From: Candidatus Riflebacteria bacterium HGW-Riflebacteria-1
GTDB taxonomy: Bacteria > Muiribacteriota > Ozemobacteria > Ozemobacterales > Ozemobacteraceae
DNA length: 64,000 nucleotides
Direction of reading: 5' to 3'
NCBI GenBank assembly: GCA_002839445.1
Contig: PGYB01000002.1
Coordinates: 124,001 to 188,000 of the forward strand
Shown here: positions 10,001 through 17,901 of the stretch, one piece after another
Layout: the number at the start of each line of letters is the position of its first letter
Numbering within the stretch: position 1 is the stretch's first letter
Notes under the pieces: generated by a model
What the model was told of the DNA's origin: nothing
Database searches by the model: none
What the model saw: the letters and a program-made list of their open reading frames with translations, nothing else
Program-made: the position numbers and the translations under genes

Positions 10001-11987
10001 GCTTTTGTTACACCGTGGTGGCTCCATCGAAGTTCGCAACTCCAATGGGGAAACGCCTCTTCTTGCCGCCCTGCAGGATGGAAATATCGCCAATTCGCTG
10101 TTTCTGCTCGAAGCTGGAAGCTCTGCCACGCCGTCAACCGTTCTGTATAATTCTACACCTCTCCATTGGGCCGCCATTGGCTCATCAACCGAGGTTATCG
10201 GACAGCTCATCGAGCATGGTGCGGATCTTGAAGCCCAGGATCTTTTTTCGGCAACCCCATTGTTCTGGGCGGTGGAAAAAGGGAACATCGAGGCGGTGCG
10301 TATTCTTCTCGAACACGGGGCGCGAACTGACGTTCAAGAAACCTTCGCCAGCAGTTCGACCCAGGTGAGATCTGGTGCAGTCATGGCGGAATTCCGCGCC
10401 CCCTGGTTCTCTCATTCCCCGCTCCAGGCTGATAAAAACGGTTTTTGGGGACACTCCCCCCTGTTTCGCGCCCTCTGGCATGGAAACGCCCCTGTGGCCG
10501 AAGCTCTTCTGATCGCCGGAGCCTCCATTTCATTCCGTGACCTTGCCGGCAACAACGCTCTTCATGTCGCAGTCCGCCACGGCAGCGCGGATCTAATCAA
10601 CCGACTCATTTCTCTTGGCATTTCCCCTGACCTGGAGAACGAAAAAGGCCTGACTCCCATGATCATCGCCGACCAGAACGGCAATCTTTCTGCCGTGGAA
10701 GCACTGTTGGCAAATGGCGCGAAGTTCTGGACATTCCCGCCCCCTGCTTCGGAGGCCGAACATGACCTTGTTCCCCTGCACGATGCAGCCGCCCGCAACC
10801 GTCTGGCGAGAATCCAGTGGTTGCATGCCCGGGGTTGGCCCATCGATCAGCGCGACCCCCAGAGGCGAACTCCGCTGGAGTGCGCGATTTTGGCAGGAAA
10901 GTGTGAAGCGGCTCAACTTCTGCTGACTTTGGGAGCTTCCCCTGACCAGACTACCTGCGCCGGCGAACCTCTCATCTCTCTGGCGGTTCGAAACGGTCAG
11001 GAGGAGATCGCTTTCCTCCTGGCCAAGAACCATGCGGATCTTACCCGGGTGGACCTCGAAGGAAACACCCCTCTGCATGTCGCCATCTGTGAAAGAAGAT
11101 ATCGTTGTGCAGGTTTCTTTCTGGGACAAAGTTCCTCGTCGTCCGCAGTAGATAATCTTGGGCGAAACCCTCTGCACGAGCTCCTGATCACCGGGGATGA
11201 ACAGGATCCCCTCTGGCGGAATCTTTTGTCACTACTTTCCCGCTCCACGAAGCCCTTGCAACAAGCCGACCGGGCGGGTCTTTACCCGCTTCATCATGCA
11301 GCGGAACGAAGAGGTGGTGATACCAACCGTTTTCTTCTGGACCGCGGGGCCGATCCGGATGCTCTGGATCTTCTGGGTCGAACACCTCTCTTTCACGCGG
11401 TGAGAGCAGGCAACCTTGAGGCACTTTCCGTTTTGCTGGAGCGCAGTCCCGATCTCGGCATGCGGTCCCTGGATGGAGAATCGCCATGCTCCCTGGCCGA
11501 CCATCTTGGTCGGGCGGAAGCCCTCGTTCGCCTTATTAATGCCGGGGCAGCGTCAGCTTCCTTTTTGCTCGCCTGGCCGGATATCGACTCCTCGGGTCGA
11601 TGCCCACTTCATCACGCCGCCACAGAAAATCGATTGGAGGCTGTTCGTTTTCTCCTGCTAAAAGGAGCAGACCTCCACCAGCGGGATCACTTTGGAGAAA
11701 CTCCTTTGTTTGGCGCCATCCGGTCTGGGGCCATTGCGGTTGTCGCATTGCTGCTGAAAAACGGAGCTGATCTCGATGCCAGAAACAGTTGTGGGGAACA
11801 TGCCCGGGATCTTGGCGCAAGTGTGTTCAGGGAAGGCGGAGACATCGATGGGCAAATCCTTTCCCACCTTCCCCCCGACCATCCCGATCGCCGATTCCTT
11901 CGTGAGGCGGCGGGTAAATCACTCTGGAAGACCCTCGAAAGTCTTGCCACGCCACATGTCCCATCCCTTTCCCCAAACCTGAAATGA
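7038..11987 (+). CDS. Exported giant ankyrin-repeat protein 2 (1649 aa)
   Basis: The product begins with a basic stretch (GKRRRP) followed by a hydrophobic core (about residues 20-40, GSLWLNWAFLALFVVWELSLAG), a likely signal peptide. Then come about forty or more ankyrin repeats to the end, with no other domain recognised. A GAGGTG ribosome-binding site lies at the right distance from ATG 7038, unlike the neighbouring ankyrin gene. It probably forms a two-gene operon with that gene and shares its atypical, pyrimidine-rich codon use. Many repeats keep the TPLHxAA core and the GAxxN turn, so the array looks functional rather than decayed. Partner and role are unknown; an exported protein-binding scaffold or effector is an inference. 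Confidence 0.87.
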   Translation: MPDPTVSRLTGKRRRPVLCGSLWLNWAFLALFVVWELSLAGQEHPPTLHDHFERNFRGDPVTQVPEMIPPLHKAALKGNLTLVKALLENGADVNARNKDGSTLLDILTHKRNSLPIIELLTRYGAANSLIDPKRDPDEKDSSGTPLLMRATLSKSPGAMEYLLARGANVDAENSAGETSLTIALQQHDCEILWLIPLLLEAGADANHRVARAWTPLHLIPKFCASPFDPKLYLKHGADPNLLAEGGLSPLMEAMSHPHHIYFAFCLLEAGANLHARDERGRLPIHYAARNANLEGIILARELGANLNATDSQGFSPLHWAVAERIWSTENHAELVEYLLDQGLDPNLPANDGTTPVVLADKSRQQELAFLLVQRGANPPDVQTIVKNWKQDRQSGTPLHQAAREGRALLVRELLKVLPRERIEETDGNGWQALQVAVRSHQAEVATLLLRHGLDPNRKMANGRTALHHAVDSRSSELVALLLEFGARADLADDKGVTPLMLAEQGGDPGFLALLERAGPQLSGETASGTAIIQQRADLVKAMVDKRWVSVRRLLRAGAPADGADARGNTLLMLAMSHQKWDIVNELLAMDVPIRVANSDGVTALHLAAKGGRRTLLRNLLARGAPVDAEDNAGRTPLFSALEKPSISVLEVLTNAGANLNHRDGKGKTPLAVAAEGGHKSTTAFMFLGRRGANPNLPDKEGNTLAFFAVRHQRVDLLKRVLALGGDIRAINAEGWSPLVFGLVNGPQEVREVIWQCRPDLAERAPDGRSVMHYWVRGGDLQLIHQGLQSGISVETRDQAGRSLLFEAAEGGLASVTRLLLDRGANVNATNLDGRSLLGEAIRHGQAATMELLVAAGADTGHRDRDGLTPLLLAASKPDLFLRLLDLGARADFSALTNDALQRLRERLLFNDDLLSKLVQIYRPLTDLAPLFDLQSPQAFRTVFRWGREARHDLLEAGLSLGFPLVATDTIGDTLMHAVARTGASDTLRLLLHRGGSIEVRNSNGETPLLAALQDGNIANSLFLLEAGSSATPSTVLYNSTPLHWAAIGSSTEVIGQLIEHGADLEAQDLFSATPLFWAVEKGNIEAVRILLEHGARTDVQETFASSSTQVRSGAVMAEFRAPWFSHSPLQADKNGFWGHSPLFRALWHGNAPVAEALLIAGASISFRDLAGNNALHVAVRHGSADLINRLISLGISPDLENEKGLTPMIIADQNGNLSAVEALLANGAKFWTFPPPASEAEHDLVPLHDAAARNRLARIQWLHARGWPIDQRDPQRRTPLECAILAGKCEAAQLLLTLGASPDQTTCAGEPLISLAVRNGQEEIAFLLAKNHADLTRVDLEGNTPLHVAICERRYRCAGFFLGQSSSSSAVDNLGRNPLHELLITGDEQDPLWRNLLSLLSRSTKPLQQADRAGLYPLHHAAERRGGDTNRFLLDRGADPDALDLLGRTPLFHAVRAGNLEALSVLLERSPDLGMRSLDGESPCSLADHLGRAEALVRLINAGAASASFLLAWPDIDSSGRCPLHHAATENRLEAVRFLLLKGADLHQRDHFGETPLFGAIRSGAIAVVALLLKNGADLDARNSCGEHARDLGASVFREGGDIDGQILSHLPPDHPDRRFLREAAGKSLWKTLESLATPHVPSLSPNLK

Positions 11988-12119
11988 CCTGAGGCGCGCC
12001 AAAGCTCACGCGGGAAAAATGATGACACAATTCTGTTGTGAAAGGATCTCCGGTCATGACCACCAGGCTATTTTATCGGGGCCGACAATTTCAGCGCGAT
12101 TCCTGAGCAGTCGTACGGC

Positions 12120-12151
12120 TTGACAAAAATATTGCAATAAAATAATATAAT
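12120..12151 (+). promoter_or_regulatory. Sigma-70-type promoter and possible operator of the rrf2-asr operon
   Basis: A consensus -35 TTGACA (12120-12125) is followed by TAATAT at 12143 (17-bp spacer), overlapping TATAAT at 12146 (20-bp spacer). An imperfect dyad, GCAATAAAATAATATAA (12134-12150) against TTTATATCTTATTTGC (12158-12173), overlaps the -10. It could be the site of the Rrf2 protein encoded just downstream; this is inferred from position only. Confidence 0.6.
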
Positions 12152-12199
12152 CACATGTTTATATCTTATTTGCTGACAGGCAATGGGCGGAGATAATTA

Positions 12200-12649
12200 A
12201 TGCTGAGTCAAACCAGTGTACACGTCATAAGAGCTCTTACCTGGCTCGCCTCGCAGCCGGCCGATCAATTTGTCGGCGCGGCTGCTATTGCTGCTGCGAC
12301 TGGCGCGCCACAGAATTACCTGAGCAAGTTGTTGCAACAATGTTGCCAGGCTGGCCTGCTGGAGTCGCAGCGTGGCGCTGGCGGTGGAGTAAAGCTGGCG
12401 ATGGCTGCTGATAAAGTCACCTTGCTGCAGATTGTTGAGCCGGTTGAGCACCTCAGCCAGCGTCGCAGTTGTTTTGTCGGTCAGTTGTGCTGCGGACCAC
12501 AACCATGTTCTTACCATAAAAGCTGGACAAAGCTACATTCTGACTTTGTCAGGTTTCTTGAATCGATCACACTGGCTGCCCTGGTAAAGGAAAGTGAGTG
12601 GCAGAAGGCCTCGGGCCAACAAACAAAAAAGGGAGGAAAGAAGAAGTAA
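12200..12649 (+). CDS. Rrf2-family transcriptional regulator
   Basis: The 149-residue protein has the N-terminal winged helix of Rrf2 regulators (ALTWLASQP, AAATGAPQNYLSKLLQQ, GLLESQRGAGGGVKLA). A cysteine cluster, CFVGQLCCGPQPC, lies at about residues 91-103, where IscR, NsrR and RsrR hold an Fe-S cluster. It probably senses iron, nitric oxide, redox or sulfur state. It is the first gene of the operon leading to asrABC, so it likely controls sulfite reduction and itself. CGGAG precedes ATG 12200 at 7 bases. The lysine-rich tail (TKKGGKKK) overlaps the start of the next gene (TAATG), which implies translational coupling. Confidence 0.88.
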   Translation: MLSQTSVHVIRALTWLASQPADQFVGAAAIAAATGAPQNYLSKLLQQCCQAGLLESQRGAGGGVKLAMAADKVTLLQIVEPVEHLSQRRSCFVGQLCCGPQPCSYHKSWTKLHSDFVRFLESITLAALVKESEWQKASGQQTKKGGKKK

Positions 12650-13131
12650 TGCAGATTCAATTGAATGCTGGTGATGTTTTTAAGGCCGCCATAATGCTCG
12701 AAGAACGCGCGGTAAAATTCTATCTAGCGGCGGCTGAAGCTGCTGACGGCCGGGTGCGAACCTTGCTGGAAAAGCTTGCTGACATGGAACGTGGGCACGC
12801 GCGACAATTCAGCACTCTGCTTGCCGAAGCGGTTGACAGTAAACTTGCAGCTGCTGAATCGCCAGATCAGGACGCTGACGATTTTCTGCAGGTAATGACT
12901 TCTGACCGCATCATTACCCGGGAATGCCAGGTTGTTGCCGGCGATACTTATGATGTTATTCTTGAAAAGGCGATGCTGATCGAAAAGAACTCGGTATTTT
13001 TTTATACAACTGTCAAGGAGATCATGCAGAGCCGCATGTCTGCTGGCGCGGTTGATCGCATTATTCATGAAGAAGTGTCTCATTTCAGTATGCTGAGCGA
13101 AGCGTTAAAAGAATGGCACTGGCAGAAATAG
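12649..13131 (+). CDS. Ferritin-like / rubrerythrin-type diiron protein
   Basis: Two helix-pair halves carry the diiron ligand pattern: EERAVKFY and DMERGHAR in the first, EKNSVFFY and HEEVSHFS in the second, giving four glutamates and two histidines as in rubrerythrin four-helix bundles. The C-terminal rubredoxin domain of classic rubrerythrin is absent (160 aa). Such proteins reduce peroxide or handle iron in anaerobes. I chose ATG 12649, which shares one base with the preceding stop and has GGGAGGAAAG upstream; a longer frame from 12598 would overlap the regulator. Its place between an Rrf2 regulator and asrA suggests it protects or serves the sulfite reductase, but no direct link is shown. 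Confidence 0.82.
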   Translation: MQIQLNAGDVFKAAIMLEERAVKFYLAAAEAADGRVRTLLEKLADMERGHARQFSTLLAEAVDSKLAAAESPDQDADDFLQVMTSDRIITRECQVVAGDTYDVILEKAMLIEKNSVFFYTTVKEIMQSRMSAGAVDRIIHEEVSHFSMLSEALKEWHWQK

Positions 13132-13148
13132 AGCTACGGAGTAATTCT

Positions 13149-14177
13149 GTGACAAAATCATATAAATTGAATTCTCAACAGTTTGCCGCTGCCTTTGCCG
13201 ATTTGCAGAAGCGCTGCAGCGTTTTTGGCCCGAAACGATTTGCCGGGCGTGGGCGCTTTTCTGATGATGACCTGATCAGATACGCCCCGTTGGCCTCAAT
13301 TGACGAGCTCGAACTTACCGAAAAGAGCTGGTTTTCGCCCAAGGAGCTGGTGTTTCCGCCTGATGAAACGCTGTTTTACTTTAACGGGCAGCAGTTTACC
13401 GAAGCAACGTTGCCCGACAATGCCGAGATAGTCGTGTTGCTGCGCCCTTGTGATATCAACGGAATCGACCGTCTCGATCGCATGTTTTTGACCAACGGCG
13501 GTGTTGTTGATCCTTATTACCAGCGCCGTCGTCAGCGTCTGCACTTTTTTATGATCGAGTGCCGCGAATCATTTGAAAACTGTTTCTGTGTTTCAATGCA
13601 GGCCAATCGCAGCGACAACTACGAAGTTGCTTTGCGTTTCGCAGATGATGCGGTAGAAGTCGAAGTTGCCGGCGGCCCGTTTGCTGACATATTTTCCAAT
13701 TTCGGCGAGGAGTCAGATTTCAGGCCTGAATTTGTCAGCGAAAACAGGGTGAAAGTCGAGTTGCCGACCATCGAGCAGATGCCGCCAGAAGCCTATACCG
13801 ACAAATTCTGGGACGAATACGACAGCCGCTGTATTGCCTGCGGGCGATGCAATACTTCATGTGTGACCTGCAGCTGTTTTACCACCAGCGATTTATTTTA
13901 CGGCGACAGCCGCAACTGCGGCGAGCGGCGCCGGGTCTGGGATGGCTGCCATCTCGATGGTTTTTGCGACATGGCCGGGGGCCATACCTTTCGCAAGGGA
14001 AAGGGTGAGCGCATGCGTTTCAAGACTTTTCACAAGATTTATGACTATAAAAAACGCTTCGGCGTTGATATGTGCGTTGGTTGCGGGCGCTGTGACGACG
14101 TCTGCCCCGAGTATATTTCTTTTTCCAACTGTATCAACAAGCTCAGTGCCATGCTGAAAGCTGGTGATAAAGAATGA
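13149..14177 (+). CDS. asrA: Anaerobic sulfite reductase subunit A
   Basis: The 342-residue protein carries two ferredoxin-like cysteine groups, CIACGRCNTSC(VTC) and CVGCGRCDDVCP, and the conserved stretch LLRPCDINGIDRLDRMF near residue 110. These are typical of AsrA, the electron-entry subunit of the three-part anaerobic (dissimilatory-type) sulfite reductase known from Salmonella and clostridia. I chose GTG 13149, giving MTKSYKLNSQQF, because it follows ACGGAG at 7 bases and matches usual AsrA N-termini. A longer reading from 13113 would overlap the preceding gene. Its stop overlaps the start of asrB (ATGA). Confidence 0.93.
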   Translation: MTKSYKLNSQQFAAAFADLQKRCSVFGPKRFAGRGRFSDDDLIRYAPLASIDELELTEKSWFSPKELVFPPDETLFYFNGQQFTEATLPDNAEIVVLLRPCDINGIDRLDRMFLTNGGVVDPYYQRRRQRLHFFMIECRESFENCFCVSMQANRSDNYEVALRFADDAVEVEVAGGPFADIFSNFGEESDFRPEFVSENRVKVELPTIEQMPPEAYTDKFWDEYDSRCIACGRCNTSCVTCSCFTTSDLFYGDSRNCGERRRVWDGCHLDGFCDMAGGHTFRKGKGERMRFKTFHKIYDYKKRFGVDMCVGCGRCDDVCPEYISFSNCINKLSAMLKAGDKE

Positions 14178-14980
14178 ATACCCAGATTGCTGACAATCCT
14201 TATCTTCCATTTGCAGCACGCATCGTCGAAATCAGACCGGAAACCGACTGCGAATTCACGATGACCGTACAGGCCGCCTGCGCCATCACACCCGGGCAAT
14301 TTTTTCAGGTTTCTTTACCGCGCATTGGTGAAGCGCCAATTTCGATCAGCAATTATGGCCCGGACTGGATTCAATTCACCATCCGTGCGGTTGGCCGCCT
14401 GACCTCTGCCATTCAGCATTTGCGGGTGGGTGACAATCTTTTCATCCGTGGGCCATACGGCACCGGGTTTCCGGTTGACCGCTTAAAAGACAGTCGTCTG
14501 GTAATAGTTGCCGGCGGCTCTGGTGTCGCGCCGGTGCGCCCCTTGATCGATCAGGTGGTCAGCGGCCGTCTGCCGGTAAAACAACTCGAACTGATAGTCG
14601 GTTTCAAGAACAGCACCAGCATTATCTTTGCCGACGACCTTGCCGCCTGGGCGAAGAAGTGCAGCCTCACTCTAACTGTTGATAAGCCTGAAGAAGGCTG
14701 GAGCGGCGCTACCGGTCTGGTGACAGAGCATATCAGAAAATTGCATTTTTCTTCATCTGAAGATCTGCAGGTAGTCGTGGTCGGCCCGCCGGTAATGATG
14801 AAGTTTGCCACTGCCGAGTTCAGACTGCTGCAGGTTCCGGCTGAGCGCATCTGGGTGTCGTTTGAACGCCTGATGTCGTGCGGTCTCGGCAAATGTGGTC
14901 ACTGTAAAATTGATTATACTTATGTCTGCGTCGACGGCCCGGTGCTCAATTACAGCCATGCCGCCAACCTCATTGATTGA
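14174..14980 (+). CDS. asrB: Anaerobic sulfite reductase subunit B
   Basis: This 268-residue protein has the ferredoxin-NADP reductase fold. A flavin-binding beta-barrel comes first (PGQFFQVSLP, RAVGRLTSAI), then the nucleotide-binding segment VIVAGGSGVAPVRPL, and a C-terminal cysteine group CGLGKCGHCKIDYTYVC that holds a 2Fe-2S cluster, as in AsrB and PyrK. It passes electrons from NAD(P)H through FAD to AsrA/AsrC. It overlaps asrA by four bases and asrC begins 12 bases later, so the three subunits are translated together. Confidence 0.93.
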   Translation: MNTQIADNPYLPFAARIVEIRPETDCEFTMTVQAACAITPGQFFQVSLPRIGEAPISISNYGPDWIQFTIRAVGRLTSAIQHLRVGDNLFIRGPYGTGFPVDRLKDSRLVIVAGGSGVAPVRPLIDQVVSGRLPVKQLELIVGFKNSTSIIFADDLAAWAKKCSLTLTVDKPEEGWSGATGLVTEHIRKLHFSSSEDLQVVVVGPPVMMKFATAEFRLLQVPAERIWVSFERLMSCGLGKCGHCKIDYTYVCVDGPVLNYSHAANLID

Positions 14981-14992
14981 GAGGTAAAGCTA

Positions 14993-16012
14993 ATGTCACT
15001 CGACCTTAATCGTAAGAAGGTAACCAAAAACGCTTTTCGTATCACTAAACGCCGCAATTATACCGCGCTGCGCGTGCGGGTTCCGGGCGGGCATCTCAAT
15101 GCGCGGCTTTTATCTGCCATAGCTTTACTGGCAGACAAGTATGGCGATGGCACCTTGCATATCACGACGCGCCAGGGTTTTGAGATTCCCAATATTCCGT
15201 TTGAGCGAATGGAAGAGGTTAATAAAGATCTGCAACTGCTGCTCAAAGAGTTTCAGGTTAAAAATGGCGTCAAGATCGAGAACCTGTCAGCCGGTTATCC
15301 GGCTGCCGGCATGCGCAATATATCGGCCTGCGTCGGCAACCGGGTCTGCCCGTTTGCCAATACTGATACAACAGCTCTGGCGCAGCGCCTTGAGGGTCTG
15401 CTGTATCCGAACGACCTGCACGTTAAAGTGGCGATAACCGGTTGCCCGAACGACTGTATCAAGGCGCACATGCAGGATTTCGGCATAATTGGCATCTGCG
15501 AGCCTGAATACAGCTACGACGATTGTATTGGCTGCGAAGCCTGCGTGAAAGCCTGTGAGCGCAAAGTGACCGGGGCGCTGCGCATGCAGAACGGCAAGGT
15601 TTATCGCGACGAGCGGCGCTGCATCGGCTGTGGTGAATGTGTGCTGGCCTGCCCGACGGCCGCCTGGACCCGCCGCCCCGGCCGATTATACCGGGTGCTG
15701 ATCATGGGTCGCACCGGCAAACGCAACCCGCGCCTGGCCATGCCGTTTCTCGATCGGGTAAGCGAAGATGTAGTCTGCCAGCTGATTGTCAATACGCTTC
15801 CTTATGCGGAAACGCATCGCCTCAAGTGCATTCCGAAGGAGCACATCGGCTACATTGTCGATCGCACCGGCCTGGCGCAGTTCAAGGAAGAAGTTCTCGC
15901 CGGCATCAAGTTCAACCCCGAGGCCCGCATTGCCAAAACCATGCAGTGGCCGGGTTATAACACTCTCAACGATGCGAATTTTGTGTCGGCTCTGCGCAAA
16001 GCTCCGACATGA
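14993..16012 (+). CDS. asrC: Anaerobic sulfite reductase subunit C (siroheme catalytic subunit)
   Basis: The siroheme and 4Fe-4S ligands are visible in CVGNRVCPFA and ITGCPNDCIKAHMQDFG. An inserted ferredoxin domain follows with CIGCEACVKACE and CIGCGECVLACP. This order is that of AsrC and of dissimilatory-type sulfite reductases. The enzyme reduces sulfite to sulfide with six electrons from AsrA/AsrB. At 339 residues it is full length for the family. GAGAGG precedes the ATG. Neighbouring genes supply electron transfer (asrAB) and probably product export (the channel that follows). Confidence 0.94.
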   Translation: MSLDLNRKKVTKNAFRITKRRNYTALRVRVPGGHLNARLLSAIALLADKYGDGTLHITTRQGFEIPNIPFERMEEVNKDLQLLLKEFQVKNGVKIENLSAGYPAAGMRNISACVGNRVCPFANTDTTALAQRLEGLLYPNDLHVKVAITGCPNDCIKAHMQDFGIIGICEPEYSYDDCIGCEACVKACERKVTGALRMQNGKVYRDERRCIGCGECVLACPTAAWTRRPGRLYRVLIMGRTGKRNPRLAMPFLDRVSEDVVCQLIVNTLPYAETHRLKCIPKEHIGYIVDRTGLAQFKEEVLAGIKFNPEARIAKTMQWPGYNTLNDANFVSALRKAPT

Positions 16013-16034
16013 CTATAATCAGTGAGGTCAAAGC

Positions 16035-16808
16035 ATGCATCAGGAAACATTGAGCAAACTTTCGAGCCTGGCAGAAGCCAAACTTGCCCTGCTTAACAGT
16101 GGGCGTCTGCGCTATTTTGTGCTGGCCATGCTGGCCGGCTTTTATGTCGGTCTGGGCATTATTCTGATTCTGACGATCGGCGGTCAGCTGGGCGATGACC
16201 CGATCAGAAAGACACTGATGGGCGTAAGTTTTGGCATTGCCCTGAGCCTCGTAATCATGGCGGGGTCTGAACTTTTTACCGGTAACAACATGGTCATGGC
16301 TGCGGCAAGCCTTGACGGTCGGGTCAGCTGGCGCGACACCTCGCGAATCTGGCTTTGGTCGTGGTTTGGCAACTGGGCCGGCAGTATTCTTGTCTCACTG
16401 CTGTTTTTCTGGTCTGGCCAGGCTGACGGTGCCACTGGTGTATTTGCCGGAACGGTGTCATCGGCCAAGATGACTGCTCCGTTGCAGAATCTGTTTTTTC
16501 AGGGCTTTTTGTGTAACATTCTCGTTTGTCTTGCGGTGCTGTGCGGCATCAAGCTGAAAGAAGAGACCGCCAAGCTTATCATGATCTGGTGGTGCCTGTT
16601 CGCCTTCATAACCAGCGGATTTGAACACAGCATTGCGAACATGACCGTACTTACCATCGGTTTGCTGGCCGCTCCCGGCGTCAACGTCACTCTTGCCGGC
16701 TACTTTTACAACCTTGCCGTGGTAGGGTTCGGCAACCTGCTAGGGGGCGCTCTGATTCTTGGCGGCGGCTACTGGCTCGCCGGCCGCGAAGTTAAAACTC
16801 AAGGTTGA
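16035..16808 (+). CDS. Formate/nitrite transporter-family channel, probable hydrosulfide channel
   Basis: The 257-residue protein has about six membrane helices and the marks of the FocA/NirC family: GSELFTGNN in the first half and GLLAAPGVN near the end of the second. The family forms pentameric channels for small monovalent anions. Directly after asrABC (22-base gap, GTGAGG ribosome-binding site) it most likely passes hydrosulfide out, like the HSC/AsrD channel linked to asr genes in Clostridioides difficile; sulfite or nitrite entry is the alternative. The last 17 bases overlap the 3' end of the convergent gene, and no terminator separates them. Confidence 0.87.
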   Translation: MHQETLSKLSSLAEAKLALLNSGRLRYFVLAMLAGFYVGLGIILILTIGGQLGDDPIRKTLMGVSFGIALSLVIMAGSELFTGNNMVMAAASLDGRVSWRDTSRIWLWSWFGNWAGSILVSLLFFWSGQADGATGVFAGTVSSAKMTAPLQNLFFQGFLCNILVCLAVLCGIKLKEETAKLIMIWWCLFAFITSGFEHSIANMTVLTIGLLAAPGVNVTLAGYFYNLAVVGFGNLLGGALILGGGYWLAGREVKTQG

Positions 16809-17901
16809 GGCTCGCGGTGTAGCGGCGGTCTTCTTTTTCGCCGGGGCGCTGGCCAAGTTCTTCGCCGTAGGTGGCGGCCTGCAGGCGCAGGTCATACCAG
16901 CTAAGGGCGAAGCCGGCGGTCGGGTAGCCGCCGCGCATGCCGCAAAGAAGGTGGAGACCGCGGGCAAGTTCTACCTGCATGCCGAGGCGCAGCTTGGTGA
17001 GAGCGGTTTTGTCGTCGCCGTTTTCCCAGTAGTCGGCGGCGAGAACGAGTTTTTCGTTGCGTTCGGGCGGGCCGGTCAGCGGTTTGATTGCTGTGCCGAT
17101 GGCGAACTGGCGTTCGAGCGTGCCGGCTTCTTCGCTGTAATCAGTGCTGAAAACATTGCCGACAAACAGGCCGAGCGAGGTCTGCCACGGGTTGTTGAGC
17201 TGCCAGAGCGCGCCGAGGTCGAAGTCGAGCGTGGCGCCAGAACGGTCGGTATCCTTTAGCGCACCAGGAGTCAGCGCGGCGAAATCGCGGGCGTAGTAGC
17301 TCTGCTCGGTGATTTTGCGGGTTGCCACTTTCATGGTAGCGCCCCACCAGCCGATAGTGCGGTCTTTAAAGAGCATCTGTGTCTCGTTAAAGCCGCGTGC
17401 AATCGAACCAGAGAGCACAGTGTCCTGGTAGACTTCTGATTTGACTACCGGGTTGGCCGGGTTTTCGACCGCGAACATTTCTGAATCGTGGTAATAGGCT
17501 GCCATGCCGAATCCGGTGCTGCCAAGATAATAGCCCATGGCTGTCCAGTCCTGGTACCCGGTTTTGCCCATGATTTCCATGAGATTGCTGTAATTGGAAG
17601 AGCGCGAAGCAGCGGTGTCATCGTCGCTGAGCCGCTTGATTCGAGCGTTCACACTACTGTAATCTTCGCTCTGGGTTCCCTGGGCATTGATCACCGAGTA
17701 TGAACTCTTTTGTTGCAGCGCCAGTCCGGCGGGGTTGGTAAACAGCGCCTGATGGTCGTTGGCGATGGCAACACTGGTGCCGCCCATGCCGTGTGTGCGC
17801 GCGCTTTCATAAATGAACTGATTTGCGGCAGAGACCGGCAGCGCTGCCAGGCAGGCGAAAGTCAACGCCAGCAGCGATTTAAGACTGTGTTTGTGTTTCA
17901 T
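16792..17901 (-). CDS. Outer-membrane beta-barrel protein (PorV / TraF_2-like)
   Basis: A signal peptide (LKSLLALTFACLAALPVSAA) precedes ANQFIYESARTHGMGGTSVA and LFTNPAGLA, the N-terminal pattern of FadL/OmpP1/PorV-type and TraF_2 barrels. Amphipathic alternating strands follow, and the chain ends in Phe (ASLNLEF), as outer-membrane proteins do. A transport substrate cannot be named. The start overlaps the stop of the upstream lipoprotein gene (ATGA), so the two form an operon and may work together at the outer membrane. Confidence 0.78.
   Translation of the reverse strand: MKHKHSLKSLLALTFACLAALPVSAANQFIYESARTHGMGGTSVAIANDHQALFTNPAGLALQQKSSYSVINAQGTQSEDYSSVNARIKRLSDDDTAASRSSNYSNLMEIMGKTGYQDWTAMGYYLGSTGFGMAAYYHDSEMFAVENPANPVVKSEVYQDTVLSGSIARGFNETQMLFKDRTIGWWGATMKVATRKITEQSYYARDFAALTPGALKDTDRSGATLDFDLGALWQLNNPWQTSLGLFVGNVFSTDYSEEAGTLERQFAIGTAIKPLTGPPERNEKLVLAADYWENGDDKTALTKLRLGMQVELARGLHLLCGMRGGYPTAGFALSWYDLRLQAATYGEELGQRPGEKEDRRYTASLNLEF

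Noticed and set aside
7038..11987. Ankyrin-encoding DNA considered as a CRISPR-like or tandem DNA repeat
   Set aside because: The periodicity is at protein level (about 33 residues); the DNA units are diverged and not separated by spacers.
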